A DNA stretch of 64,000 nucleotides from Polynucleobacter sp. SHI8 (GCF_027944005.1 NZ_AP027204.1:62001-126000); one strand, 5' to 3'. Positions 49,904-57,988 are shown, counted from the stretch's first letter. The notes: generated from the sequence alone by a model not told the origin. A program made the numbers and translations.

Positions 49904-50554
49904 TTGTCTAATATCGCGATCGTTGATTATGGGATGGGCAATATTCGCTCAGTAGCCCAAGCTGTTATAAAAGTTGCTCCCGAGTGCCAAGTCGTCATCG
50001 CCCATCAACCCGAACAGATTCAACAAGCCGATCGCATTATTTTGCCAGGTCAGGGCGCCATGCCGGACTGCATGCAGAATTTAAAAAACTCAGGACTTTA
50101 TGAAGCCTTGCTCGATGCCATAAAAAACAAACCACTTCTTGGCGTTTGTGTCGGTGAGCAAATGCTGTTTGAGCAAAGTGATGAGTCACACACAACTAAC
50201 CAAACAACTCCCTGTCTTGGTGTTTTTCCAGGAAAAGTGATACGTTTTAAACCCAATCTCATCCAAGAAGATGGCAGCCATCTTAAAGTTCCCCATATGG
50301 GATGGAATGAGGTTTTTCAGCAACAAATGCATCCTCTTTGGGATGGAGTGCCAAATCATGCACGTTTTTACTTTGTTCACAGTTATTATGTAGTTCCTGA
50401 CAATAAAAATCATGAATTCGGAACGACCAACTATGGCGGTTTGTTTACCAGTGCGATTGCAAAAGATAATATCTTTGCTACACAATTTCATCCTGAGAAA
50501 AGTGCCAAAGACGGACTACGAATTTATCAAAACTTTACACGTTGGAATCCTTAA
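49904..50554 (+). CDS. hisH: Imidazole glycerol phosphate synthase subunit HisH
   Basis: A 216-residue class I glutamine amidotransferase that supplies ammonia to HisF. The nucleophile is in LGVCVGEQMLFEQS and the His-Glu pair in ATQFHPEKS. The N-terminus is NIAIVDYGMGNIRSV. No ATG fits; the start is TTG at 49904, with AAGG 8 nt upstream. A five-codon frame (ATG at 49897) overlaps this start in another frame. It ends next to hisA. Confidence 0.95.
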   Translation: MSNIAIVDYGMGNIRSVAQAVIKVAPECQVVIAHQPEQIQQADRIILPGQGAMPDCMQNLKNSGLYEALLDAIKNKPLLGVCVGEQMLFEQSDESHTTNQTTPCLGVFPGKVIRFKPNLIQEDGSHLKVPHMGWNEVFQQQMHPLWDGVPNHARFYFVHSYYVVPDNKNHEFGTTNYGGLFTSAIAKDNIFATQFHPEKSAKDGLRIYQNFTRWNP

Positions 50555-51307
50555 ATGTTGTTAATACCTGCAATTGACTTAAAAGACGGCCACTGTGTTC
50601 GTTTAGAACAAGGTGACATGAATAAAGCAACCGTGTTTTCTGAAGATCCTGCTGCGATGGCCAGACATTGGGTAAAACAAGGGGCGAGAAGATTACATTT
50701 AGTCGACTTAAATGGGGCATTTGCTGGAAGACCAAAAAATGAGTCTGCCATTTTGTCGATTTTGAAAGAAGTCGGTGACGAGATTCCAGTACAACTAGGC
50801 GGCGGTATTCGTGATCTTGAAACCATCGAACGATTACTCGATGATGGCCTAGAAACCATCATTATTGGAACAGCTGCGGTAAAAAACCCTGGATTTTTAC
50901 AAGAAGCATGCATCGCTTTTGGCGGCCACATTATGGTGGGCTTAGATGCGAGAGACGGTAAGGTTGCAACAGATGGCTGGAGTAAATTAACTGGCCATGA
51001 AGTGATCGACCTCGCAAAAAAATATGAAGATTATGGAGTCGAGGCCATTGTGTACACCGATATTGGACGAGATGGCATGTTGCAAGGAATTAATATTGAA
51101 GCCACTTTAAGGTTAGCCCAAGCCGTATCGATTCCGATCATAGCGAGTGGTGGCTTGACCAATATGCAAGATATTGATGCTTTATGTGCAATTGAGGAAG
51201 ATGGTGTGATTGGCGTCATCGCTGGACGAGCTATTTATAACGGCAATATCAATCTAGCGGAAGCGCAAAAATATGCGGACGAAAAAAATCCGCCAGAATA
51301 CGACTAA
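50555..51307 (+). CDS. hisA: ProFAR isomerase
   Basis: A 250-residue TIM-barrel isomerase of the histidine pathway that opens the ribose ring of ProFAR. Signatures: the first strand LLIPAIDLKDGHCVRLEQGD, LGGGIRDLETIERLLDDG, and VYTDIGRDGMLQGIN with the second phosphate site at ASGGLTNMQDI. It begins right after the hisH stop. Five bp separate it from hisF. Confidence 0.97.
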   Translation: MLLIPAIDLKDGHCVRLEQGDMNKATVFSEDPAAMARHWVKQGARRLHLVDLNGAFAGRPKNESAILSILKEVGDEIPVQLGGGIRDLETIERLLDDGLETIIIGTAAVKNPGFLQEACIAFGGHIMVGLDARDGKVATDGWSKLTGHEVIDLAKKYEDYGVEAIVYTDIGRDGMLQGINIEATLRLAQAVSIPIIASGGLTNMQDIDALCAIEEDGVIGVIAGRAIYNGNINLAEAQKYADEKNPPEYD

Positions 51308-51312
51308 GTCCT

Positions 51313-52068
51313 ATGCTTGCTAAAAGGATTATTCCTTGCCTCGATGTCACAGCAGGTAGGGTTGTTAAAGGAATTAACTTTCTTGAACTCAAAGATGCTG
51401 GCGATCCTGTGGAGATTGCCAAACGCTATGACGATCAGGGCGCTGATGAAATCACCTTTTTAGATATAACCGCCACATCAGATGGTCGTGATTTAATCCT
51501 GCACATTATTGAAGAAGTTGCCTCACAAGTATTTATTCCACTAACCGTGGGTGGTGGCGTTCGTGAAGTCGCAGATGTGAGAAGACTTTTAAATGCTGGT
51601 GCGGATAAAGTGAGCATGAACTCTTCGGCAGTGGCAAGACCTGACTTGGTCTCAGAAGCAAGTGCGAAGTACGGCTCTCAATGTATCGTGGTTGCTATTG
51701 ACGCAAAACAAACAGGCCCACAGCGTTGGGAAGTCTTTACTCATGGCGGACGCAATAATACAGGTATCGATGCGATTGCTTGGGCAAAAGAAGTCTGTGA
51801 TCGTGGTGCTGGGGAAATCTTGCTGACTAGCATGGACCGTGACGGCACTAAGAATGGTTTTGATTTAGAACTTGTTCGTTTAGTTAGTGACACGGTATCG
51901 ATTCCGGTCATCGCCTCAGGCGGTGTTGGTAATCTGCAAGATTTAGCCGATGGTATCCTTCAAGGACATGCTGACGCTGTTCTTGCCGCAAGTATTTTTC
52001 ATTATGGTGAATATACTGTGCAAGAAGCAAAACACTTTTTAGCACAACAAGGAATCACCGTTCGCTAG
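51313..52068 (+). CDS. hisF: Imidazole glycerol phosphate synthase subunit HisF
   Basis: A 251-residue TIM-barrel cyclase that uses ammonia from HisH to form imidazole glycerol phosphate and AICAR. Catalytic aspartates are in IPCLDVTAGRVVKGINF and ILLTSMDRDGTKNGFD. Phosphate sites are in VGGGVREVADV and ASGGVGNLQDL. It is homologous to HisA and lies beside it. Confidence 0.98.
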   Translation: MLAKRIIPCLDVTAGRVVKGINFLELKDAGDPVEIAKRYDDQGADEITFLDITATSDGRDLILHIIEEVASQVFIPLTVGGGVREVADVRRLLNAGADKVSMNSSAVARPDLVSEASAKYGSQCIVVAIDAKQTGPQRWEVFTHGGRNNTGIDAIAWAKEVCDRGAGEILLTSMDRDGTKNGFDLELVRLVSDTVSIPVIASGGVGNLQDLADGILQGHADAVLAASIFHYGEYTVQEAKHFLAQQGITVR

Positions 52069-52100
52069 AGTTTCTTGAGCGCATGCAATAGAATGTTCGC

Positions 52101-52493
52101 ATGAAGCCAATAAATGATAAAAACTGGGTAGAGCAAGTCAGGTTCAATGAGCAGGGTCTCATACCAGTGATTGCACAAGATTCTACGAGTAAAGAAGTGC
52201 TGATGATGGCATGGATGAATGCATCATCTTTACAAGAAACGATCGAACTAGGTCAGGCCGTCTATTGGTCAAGATCAAGAGGGCGTCGCTGGCATAAAGG
52301 TGAAGAGTCAGGACATTTTCAGAACGTTCAACAAGTCCTATTAGATTGTGATGGCGATACGATTTTGCTTATCGTCGAGCAGGTTGGCGGGATTGCTTGC
52401 CATACGGGCGCACCGAACTGTTTTTTCCAACCTCTAGTCAAAGAAAATAATGCATGGCACTGGCAAAACCCATTGGGAGAAAAAAGTGAGTAA
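52101..52493 (+). CDS. hisI: Phosphoribosyl-AMP cyclohydrolase
   Basis: A 130-residue monofunctional HisI that opens the adenine ring of PR-AMP. The zinc and catalytic motifs are seen in WSRSRGRRWHKGEESGHFQ, LLDCDGDTILL and CHTGAPNCFF. It overlaps hisE by 8 bp. In enterobacteria hisI and hisE are fused; here they are separate, as usual in betaproteobacteria. Confidence 0.97.
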   Translation: MKPINDKNWVEQVRFNEQGLIPVIAQDSTSKEVLMMAWMNASSLQETIELGQAVYWSRSRGRRWHKGEESGHFQNVQQVLLDCDGDTILLIVEQVGGIACHTGAPNCFFQPLVKENNAWHWQNPLGEKSE

Positions 52494-52869
52494 TACCCAA
52501 GAAGACTTGAATGAAGTTCTTAAAAATCTAGCTGATGTGATTGCATCAAGAAAAAAACAAGTTCAAGACGGCTCCAATACAGAAGATTCTTATGTGGCAT
52601 CGCTATTTAAAAAGGGTGATGACGCTATTTTAAAAAAAATTGGGGAAGAAGCTTCGGAGACGATCATGGCGGCAAAAGATGCGCGTTATGCGATGACTCA
52701 AGGATCAACAGATTGCCCTCAAGCTCTAGTGAACGAAGTTGCTGACTTGTGGTTTCATTGCATTGTTCTTTTGGCACAATTTAACTTACGTCCAGAGGAT
52801 GTATTACAAGAACTGCATAGACGTGAGGGTGTTAGCGGAATCGCTGAAAAAGCAGCGCGACCAAAATAA
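52486..52869 (+). CDS. hisE: Phosphoribosyl-ATP pyrophosphatase
   Basis: A 127-residue HisE that hydrolyses PR-ATP to PR-AMP. Key metal residues are in KKIGEEASETIMAAKD and the later EVADLWFHCIVLLA. I chose GTG at 52486 (N-terminus MSNTQEDLNEVLKNLADV), with GGGAG 7 nt upstream, overlapping the end of hisI by 8 bp. An upstream in-frame ATG at 52450 would extend 12 residues into hisI and is less likely. Confidence 0.95.
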   Translation: MSNTQEDLNEVLKNLADVIASRKKQVQDGSNTEDSYVASLFKKGDDAILKKIGEEASETIMAAKDARYAMTQGSTDCPQALVNEVADLWFHCIVLLAQFNLRPEDVLQELHRREGVSGIAEKAARPK

Positions 52870-52893
52870 AACCAAATGATGATGGAGAATTGA

Positions 52894-53262
52894 TTGAAGC
52901 ACGATCCAAATTGCATATTTTGTAAAATTATTGAAGGCAAAATACCAAGTAAAAAGGTGTATGAAGATGAAGATGTCTTAGCTTTTCATGACATCAATCC
53001 TGCTGCCCCCATCCATTTTTTGATCATTCCGAAGTTGCATTTACCCATGCTTGCAGATGCCACTGACGAAAATCAACAAATACTAGGTAAAATGATGGTG
53101 TTGGCACCAAAATTAGCATTCGAGGCTGGTGCACGTCCTGGGCAATCAGGAGGTTTTAAAGTTTTAGTGAATAACGGTGCAGATGGTGGCCAAGAGGTAT
53201 ACCATTTGCATTTACATGTGTTGGCAGGGCCACGGCCCTGGAAACATGAATTACCAGGTTAA
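52894..53262 (+). CDS. hinT: HIT-family nucleotide hydrolase (HinT)
   Basis: A 122-residue purine nucleoside phosphoramidase of the HIT family. The histidine triad is seen in YHLHLHVLAGP near the C-terminus; the N-terminus has CIFCKIIEGKIPSKKVYEDED, and HFLIIPKLHLPM is the other conserved part. The start is TTG at 52894, preceded by GGAG. The preceding TGA closes a four-codon ATG frame. It is placed between hisE and tatA, a common betaproteobacterial order. Confidence 0.94.
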   Translation: MKHDPNCIFCKIIEGKIPSKKVYEDEDVLAFHDINPAAPIHFLIIPKLHLPMLADATDENQQILGKMMVLAPKLAFEAGARPGQSGGFKVLVNNGADGGQEVYHLHLHVLAGPRPWKHELPG

Positions 53263-53292
53263 TTAAACTTATCTTATATATAGGGAGTTGTT

Positions 53293-53544
53293 ATGGGTGG
53301 AATGAGTCCAGTGCATTGGCTAATCGTATTAGCTGTCGTGCTATTAATTTTTGGAACCAAAAAATTAAGAAACATTGGTTCTGATATGGGAGCTGCAGTC
53401 AAAGGCTTTAAAGATGGTATGAAAAATGAGGAAGCTGCTAAAGCTGAAGCTCAAGAGGTAACGCAACAAGTCGCGCAATCAACACAAACTCAAACAGCTA
53501 AAGATCCAAATACTGTTGACGTTAGCTCTAAAGAAGTACGTTAA
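53293..53544 (+). CDS. tatA: Sec-independent translocase subunit TatA
   Basis: An 83-residue TatA. One membrane helix near the N-terminus (about 7-22, HWLIVLAVVLLIFGTKKL) is followed by an amphipathic helix with IGSDMGAAVKGFKDGMK and a soluble tail. TatA oligomers form the export pore for folded proteins with twin-arginine signals. An AGGGAG site precedes the ATG. It heads tatA-tatB-tatC. Confidence 0.96.
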   Translation: MGGMSPVHWLIVLAVVLLIFGTKKLRNIGSDMGAAVKGFKDGMKNEEAAKAEAQEVTQQVAQSTQTQTAKDPNTVDVSSKEVR

Positions 53545-53586
53545 TGTTGGCTAAGTTGTACCCAAGCGTCTTGCGAGTCGTCTGAT

Positions 53587-54135
53587 ATGTTTGATATTGG
53601 CCTTTCTAAGATTGCATTAATCTCTGTAGTTGCTTTGGTCGTATTAGGGCCAGAGCGCTTGCCACGTGTTGCAAGAACTGCAGGAAATCTTTTTGGGCGA
53701 GCTCAGCGATATATGTCGGAAGTCAAACAAGAAGTTAGCCGACAAATGGAGCAAGAAGAGCTCAAAAAAATGAAAGATGCAGCTACTGAGGCCTTTAATA
53801 GTGCAAGAAACGACTTTAAAGACCTGGATCAAGTGATTTCATCACAAGTAGCAGAGGTTAATTCCACGATGAATGAGATCTCTTCATCCGTCACTATGAA
53901 TACAGATAGTACTTGGTCAGAAAATGACAACCGAATTTATACCCCCAGAATTGATACCTTTGAGGCGGGGCAACGCCAAGGTCGTAAATCCTGGCGCAAC
54001 AAAAAAGGCGCAGTGCCGATGTGGTTCAAGCACTCGAATGGCATTAAAGTTCGGGTTCAGTCTGGAGCTGCAAGAGTCAAGCGGTTTCGACGTGTAGCCA
54101 GTAACAGTACTTCTGCTAAATCTTTTTTTGGGTAA
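53587..54135 (+). CDS. tatB: Sec-independent translocase subunit TatB
   Basis: A 182-residue TatB: a membrane helix with the glutamate at the start (FDIGLSKIALISVVALVVLGPERLP), an amphipathic helix (ARTAGNLFGRAQRYMSEVKQEV) and a long polar tail. TatB binds the signal peptide together with TatC. The tail is rich in Ser and Arg, and its length varies in this family. It starts 42 bp after tatA. Confidence 0.95.
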   Translation: MFDIGLSKIALISVVALVVLGPERLPRVARTAGNLFGRAQRYMSEVKQEVSRQMEQEELKKMKDAATEAFNSARNDFKDLDQVISSQVAEVNSTMNEISSSVTMNTDSTWSENDNRIYTPRIDTFEAGQRQGRKSWRNKKGAVPMWFKHSNGIKVRVQSGAARVKRFRRVASNSTSAKSFFG

Positions 54136-54144
54136 TCGAACTAG

Positions 54145-54924
54145 ATGAGTGACACACCACAGGACGCTAACCAACAAGAAGAGACCTTTTTTAGTCATCT
54201 TGTAGAGTTAAGAGACCGCATCATTAAAGCCTCTTTGGCTGTCCTGATTGTTTTTTTAAGTATGGTGTATTGGGCGCCAGATATCTTTCATTTACTAGCA
54301 GACCCTATGCTGAAAGCTTTACCCGCAGGTTCCCACATGATCGTGACGGATGTCACAGGGTCCTTTTTTGTGCCTATCAAGGTGACATTTATGGCGGCTT
54401 TTGTCTTAGCTTTGCCCATCGTGATTTATCAAATTTGGGCTTTTGTAGCTCCAGGCCTTTATCAGCATGAGAAGAATCTTGCCTTACCCATTGTGATTAG
54501 CACTTACACCCTATTCTTAATAGGTATGGCATTTGCATATTTTTTAGTATTTCCGACGGTGTTTGGCTTTATGGTCCAGTACAACGCACCATTAGGCGCC
54601 GACATGAGTACCGATATTGATAAATACCTCAGTTTTGCCATGACCACCTTTTTGGCCTTTGGGTTTACCTTCGAGGTTCCCGTAGTTGTCGTTGTCCTAG
54701 TAAGAATGGGCATCGTCACCTTAGCCAAATTGAAAGAAATGCGTCCGTATGTCATCGTTGGGGCATTTGTGATTGCGGCAGTAGCCACCCCTCCAGACGT
54801 CATGTCACAGCTTTTATTGGCGATTCCTTTGTGTGTTTTGTTCGAATTAGGGCTTCTGATTGCCAGGTTCTACCAACCCAAGCCAAAAGAAGACGAAGAA
54901 GAGTTGTCAAAAGAGGCGGTTTAA
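54145..54924 (+). CDS. tatC: Sec-independent translocase subunit TatC
   Basis: A 259-residue TatC with six membrane segments, the core receptor for twin-arginine signal peptides. The conserved N-terminal FFSHLVELRDRIIKASLAV and the FEVPVVVVVLVRMGIV loop are intact, as is the ending with an acidic tail. It is the last gene of the conserved cluster; in related genomes a degS/algW gene follows on the other strand, while here the porin and biotin genes lie in between. Confidence 0.96.
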   Translation: MSDTPQDANQQEETFFSHLVELRDRIIKASLAVLIVFLSMVYWAPDIFHLLADPMLKALPAGSHMIVTDVTGSFFVPIKVTFMAAFVLALPIVIYQIWAFVAPGLYQHEKNLALPIVISTYTLFLIGMAFAYFLVFPTVFGFMVQYNAPLGADMSTDIDKYLSFAMTTFLAFGFTFEVPVVVVVLVRMGIVTLAKLKEMRPYVIVGAFVIAAVATPPDVMSQLLLAIPLCVLFELGLLIARFYQPKPKEDEEELSKEAV

Positions 54925-55182
54925 ACCCAAGAGGCTTATTCTATATAAGTGTAGAAGTTTCGGGGCCGTTGTATTTTGGAGCGTTTTTTGGGTGTAAAAA
55001 CAACAAAAATCGTTGTCTTTTAGCAACGTAAACCACAAAGTTTGTGCAAAATCTACAAAAAACAACACTTATGACTAAAGTTTAATGAAATAAGAACAAG
55101 TTTAGTGGATGATTAGGATATTCCTTGATGTCAGGGAAGAAGTTTCTTAAATAGTTTTCTTTTTTTATATGGAGATTTACGA
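54925..55182 (+). promoter_or_regulatory. Leader region of the first porin gene
   Basis: A 258-bp non-coding stretch. It holds a 5-bp stem-loop (CGTTG 55011-55015 with CAACG 55024-55028), a 13-nt palindrome CACAAAGTTTGTG (55034-55046), and a promoter candidate TTGATG (55125) with TAAATA (55148) and a 17-bp spacer, giving a leader of about 25 nt with GGAG. The string AACGTAAACC at 55025 also occurs in the 3' UTR of both porins. No gene is seen in it. Confidence 0.4.
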
Positions 55183-55241
55183 ATGAAAAAATCGCTATTC
55201 GCACTCGCCGCTTTAGGCGCATTTGCAGGCGCAGCACAAGC
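55168..55241 (+). repeat. 5' inverted repeat arm of the porin pair (left copy)
   Basis: These 74 bp are identical to the complement of 59228-59301. They include the ribosome binding site, start codon and most of the signal peptide of the porin. The sequences diverge completely upstream, so the two genes have different promoters. Exact identity at synonymous sites points to recent duplication or gene conversion. Confidence 0.9.
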
Positions 55242-56538
55242 TCAATCTAGCGTTACATTGTTTGGTACTATCGACGCTGGTGTACAGTACATTTCAAACG
55301 GTGGTTTAGCAGGAAGTACAACTACTGCTGGAACAGATGCTACAGCTGCTGCTGCGGCTAAGTCAGCTATCGCTGCTGCCCCAGCAACAGGTAGCAATTT
55401 CGCATATTATGACAGCGCGATCGCTTCTTCACAGTGGGGTATGAAGGGTACTGAAGATTTAGGCGGTGGTTTAAAAGCTAACTTCTACCTTGCTGGTGAT
55501 GCAAATACAAACAATGGCGGTACTAATACTGAAGGTTTATTCCGTCGCGGCGCTTGGGTAGGTTTACAGGGTGGTTTCGGTGAAGTACGTTTAGGTACTC
55601 AAGCAAACCCAATCGTAACTTCATCTGCTGCTTTATTACCAGTTATGGGAAATACAGTTAATGGTGTTCGTACAGCTGTTGGTTACTCTATCAAAGACTT
55701 CAACCGTAACGCAATTGGTTACTTGACACCTGATTTCGGTGGATTTGGTGCTGAATTACAATATGCTGCAAACAACACAATGGATGCAGGTTTAGCAGAT
55801 GGCACAGCAATGAACGTTCGTGCTTTCTACTCTGCTGGCGCATTGGATATTAACGCTGCTTATCAGAAGAGAACTTCAATGTCTGCTACAGGTAACGCTG
55901 CACAATGCGCTGGAACAGTTCCTTATGATTACACATCTAAAACTCAAATTGCTGGCGCAGCTCCAGCCGTTGGTACAGGTTCAACTTCTGTGACATGTGC
56001 AGCAGCTAACTATGGTGGTGATGTAACTGGTTACTTGGCTGGTATCAAGTACAAAGTAACTCCAGCAATACAGTTAGGTTTTGGTTGGGCACATGGCGAA
56101 GGTGATAACACTAACTATGTTAAAGGTCTTGACACAGCAAACTCAGCAACTACTAATGCTACTTTGACAAGTGCTGGTAAACCAGTTACAGCAACAACCC
56201 CTTCAATCTACAATTCAAACGCATTTATGGCTGGTGTTGGCTATCAAGCAACTCCATCAGTATTGTTAGGTTTGAACTACATCGTCACTACTGCTGATTC
56301 AAGCATGTATAACTTCCAAACACGTTATGCTTTAAGTAAGCGTACTACAGCTTATTTCCAAGCTTCAATGATGAAGAACGGTGCAGGTTCTATGAATGGT
56401 TCGACAAGTCCTTATGGTAACTTCTTGCCTTTAGGTGGTCAAACAAATACATCACCTTCAGTTCAAGTTCAAACGATGACTGCATTACCTAATACAACAC
56501 AATCTGCATACGGTGTTGGTATCATCCATAATTTCTAA
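55183..56538 (+). CDS. Outer-membrane porin 1 (Gram-negative trimeric porin, Omp32-like)
   Basis: A 451-residue beta-barrel porin with a signal peptide of 20 residues (MKKSLFALAALGAFAGAAQA) and the family start QSSVTLFGTIDAGVQY. The C-terminus is the usual aromatic ending GVGIIHNF needed for BAM recognition. WGMKGTEDLGGGLKANFYLA and GAWVGLQGGFGEVRLGTQ are typical of betaproteobacterial porins. It is closely related to porin 2 (58039-59286), with differences mostly at about residues 30-70, 155-180 and 215-340, likely external loops. It faces the recombinase gene and porin 2. Confidence 0.95.
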   Translation: MKKSLFALAALGAFAGAAQAQSSVTLFGTIDAGVQYISNGGLAGSTTTAGTDATAAAAAKSAIAAAPATGSNFAYYDSAIASSQWGMKGTEDLGGGLKANFYLAGDANTNNGGTNTEGLFRRGAWVGLQGGFGEVRLGTQANPIVTSSAALLPVMGNTVNGVRTAVGYSIKDFNRNAIGYLTPDFGGFGAELQYAANNTMDAGLADGTAMNVRAFYSAGALDINAAYQKRTSMSATGNAAQCAGTVPYDYTSKTQIAGAAPAVGTGSTSVTCAAANYGGDVTGYLAGIKYKVTPAIQLGFGWAHGEGDNTNYVKGLDTANSATTNATLTSAGKPVTATTPSIYNSNAFMAGVGYQATPSVLLGLNYIVTTADSSMYNFQTRYALSKRTTAYFQASMMKNGAGSMNGSTSPYGNFLPLGGQTNTSPSVQVQTMTALPNTTQSAYGVGIIHNF

Positions 56539-56614
56539 TTTCTCGTAGGACTTGATCCTGCTTGATTCAGAAAAAGTTGTAACGTAAACCCACTGTGCAA
56601 ACAGTGGGTTTTTT
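56530..56614 (+). repeat. 3' inverted repeat arm of the porin pair (left copy)
   Basis: 85 bp from the last codons of porin 1 through the 3' UTR and terminator, exactly identical to the complement of 57963-58047. The two arms are separated by 1348 bp that hold the recombinase gene. A repeat of this length and identity is a substrate for homologous or site-specific inversion. Confidence 0.93.
56589..56614 (+). terminator. Terminator of porin 1
   Basis: ACCCACTG pairs with CAGTGGGT around a 6-nt loop, followed by a run of T. It is part of the 85-bp repeat and is duplicated at the end of porin 2. Confidence 0.9.
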
Positions 56615-56670
56615 CATTCAAACTTTTTAATATGATTTATTAGATTTCAATTTTGGTTGTAAATGCGCAA

Positions 56671-56707
56671 TTGAAAGTATCCTTAAAAAATACTATTTTA
56701 GTATTTT
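56671..56707 (+). promoter_or_regulatory. Promoter and palindrome before the recombinase
   Basis: TTGAAA (56671-56676) and TATTTT (56694-56699) have a 17-bp spacer. The -10 box lies within a perfect 9-bp inverted repeat (AAAATACTA / TAGTATTTT, 56687-56707, 3-nt loop), which could be an operator or a recombinase binding core. AGGG at 56712 serves as ribosome binding site for the ATG at 56722. Confidence 0.45.
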
Positions 56708-56721
56708 AAATAGGGATCAAA

Positions 56722-56907
56722 ATGCACTCTTTAGATAAAAATTATCACGAAGAATTTAAATTAAATTTAGGTATAAACTCTACACCTGAAGAGTCAAAAG
56801 TACAATTTAAGTACCAAAAAGTACATAAATTCCATAAAAAATTAATCTTAATTAATAAAGGAAATGTTACTTTTCATCAAGCTGCTCAAGAAATGCTTTT
56901 AGAGTAG
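56722..56907 (+). pseudogene. N-terminal part of a tyrosine recombinase, ended by TAG
   Basis: This 61-codon frame has a promoter and an AGGG site and ends with TAG at 56905-56907. The reading frame after the TAG is open and in register with the downstream recombinase. The residues on both sides (VTFHQAAQEMLLE before; QTKVIRGDFNKHSYTMLLSR after) read as one integrase-type SAM-like core-binding domain. One C-to-T change from CAG would explain the TAG. So the gene is probably a nonsense mutant, or its N-terminal domain is made by readthrough. Confidence 0.75.
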
Positions 56908-56952
56908 CAAACTAAAGTCATACGTGGGGACTTTAATAAACATTCATACACC

Positions 56953-57837
56953 ATGTTGTTAAGTAGATTAAACAAACATGTATTTCCATATTTTGGAAGT
57001 TTGGAAATATCAACAATCACTAATAAAATGATTTGTGAATTTGTAAGTTTTTTAAATAAACTCAATCTCTCTACAATCACAATATCCCAATATATCATTG
57101 CTCTTCGTAAGGTTTTACGTTATTCCTTATCAAGAGAATATATACAGAAAGTCCCAGCTTTTCCTAAAATTAAACTCTCTAGTATTCCTCGAGGTGGCTT
57201 TTCTATACAAGAGTATGTTTTGTTAGTGCGAAAAGCAAAAGAGCTTTCTTATGCACCTTTAGAGTGTAAAAAAACTACTCACAGAAATACACGATCTGGA
57301 ATTTATACTTCAAGTCAAAAGTTACCCCATGAGTTTGCCTGGCTTATACGTTTTATGGTGAATAGTTTTTTACGTCCTGTTGATATCAAATTAATTCAAC
57401 ATCAACATATCCAATTAGTTCGAGGGGATAATACCTACCTTAGAATTTCTTTACCTGAGACGAAAAAGCACACTGCAAAAATTGTTACTTTAAGCGCAGC
57501 TGTAATAATCTATGAGAACCTCTTAAAATTTAAGAGTTCAAGAGGTTTTGGGGCTAAAAATGACTATCAAGATCGCGAGGCTGCAATATTTGTTATAGGT
57601 AAACATTTTAGACACTTATTGGAAGCTACTAATTTACGAAAAGGCTCTTTAGGTCAAAATAGGTCACTTTACAGTCTTCGACATACGGCCATAACATACC
57701 GACTACTCTATGGAAATGGTATCGATTTACTTACTTTAGCTCGAAATGCCAGAACTTCGGTAGAAATGATTGAGCGTTTTTATGCGAGCGCCTTAACTCC
57801 AGAAATGAATATTGCGATGCTTCAAAGCAGAAGATAG
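56953..57837 (+). CDS. Tyrosine recombinase/integrase, catalytic part
   Basis: A 294-residue frame that is continuous in register with the fragment upstream of the TAG; together they make 371 codons, a typical integrase length. The core-binding part includes LNKHVFPYFGSLEISTI and YIIALRKVLRYSL. The catalytic domain has the first arginine in NSFLRPVDIKLI, a lysine strand in LPETKKHTAKIVTLS, the box YSLRHTAITYRL (tyrosine in place of the first histidine, as in several integrases), and the nucleophile in TSVEMIERFYASALTPEM. No ribosome binding site precedes the ATG at 56953. The region is more AT-rich than its neighbours, which suggests acquisition. It lies between two inverted porin genes. Confidence 0.8.
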   Translation: MLLSRLNKHVFPYFGSLEISTITNKMICEFVSFLNKLNLSTITISQYIIALRKVLRYSLSREYIQKVPAFPKIKLSSIPRGGFSIQEYVLLVRKAKELSYAPLECKKTTHRNTRSGIYTSSQKLPHEFAWLIRFMVNSFLRPVDIKLIQHQHIQLVRGDNTYLRISLPETKKHTAKIVTLSAAVIIYENLLKFKSSRGFGAKNDYQDREAAIFVIGKHFRHLLEATNLRKGSLGQNRSLYSLRHTAITYRLLYGNGIDLLTLARNARTSVEMIERFYASALTPEMNIAMLQSRR

Positions 57838-57862
57838 TTGGTTTTGGCACAGTTCCAATTAA

Positions 57863-57961
57863 ATGACCATGAATTTTTCTTTGGGGAATGCCTGGAGTAG
57901 TTCTTTTGTGATTATTGACCAAGCGAGGGAAATCTTTAATACCGCCATTAATTTAAAGTAA
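57863..57961 (+). CDS. Possible 32-codon open frame next to the right repeat
   Basis: A short frame begins at ATG 57863 and ends at TAA 57959, two bases before the right 85-bp repeat arm. The peptide has a plausible composition (SSSFVIIDQAREIFNTAINLK at its end, 21 residues read here in two parts: SSSFVIIDQAR and EIFNTAINLK), and could be the 3' relic of a longer gene. There is no ribosome binding site. The support is weak. Confidence 0.15.
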   Translation: MTMNFSLGNAWSSSFVIIDQAREIFNTAINLK

Positions 57962-57962
57962 T

Positions 57963-57988
57963 AAAAAACCCACTGTTTGCACAGTGGG
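57963..57988 (-). terminator. Terminator of porin 2
   Basis: The same hairpin as behind porin 1 (ACCCACTG / CAGTGGGT), on the minus strand, followed by a T-run. Confidence 0.9.

Noticed and set aside
57731..57922. 63-codon minus-strand frame at the end of the recombinase
   Set aside because: Most of it is antisense to the recombinase catalytic end, and there is no ribosome binding site or known motif.
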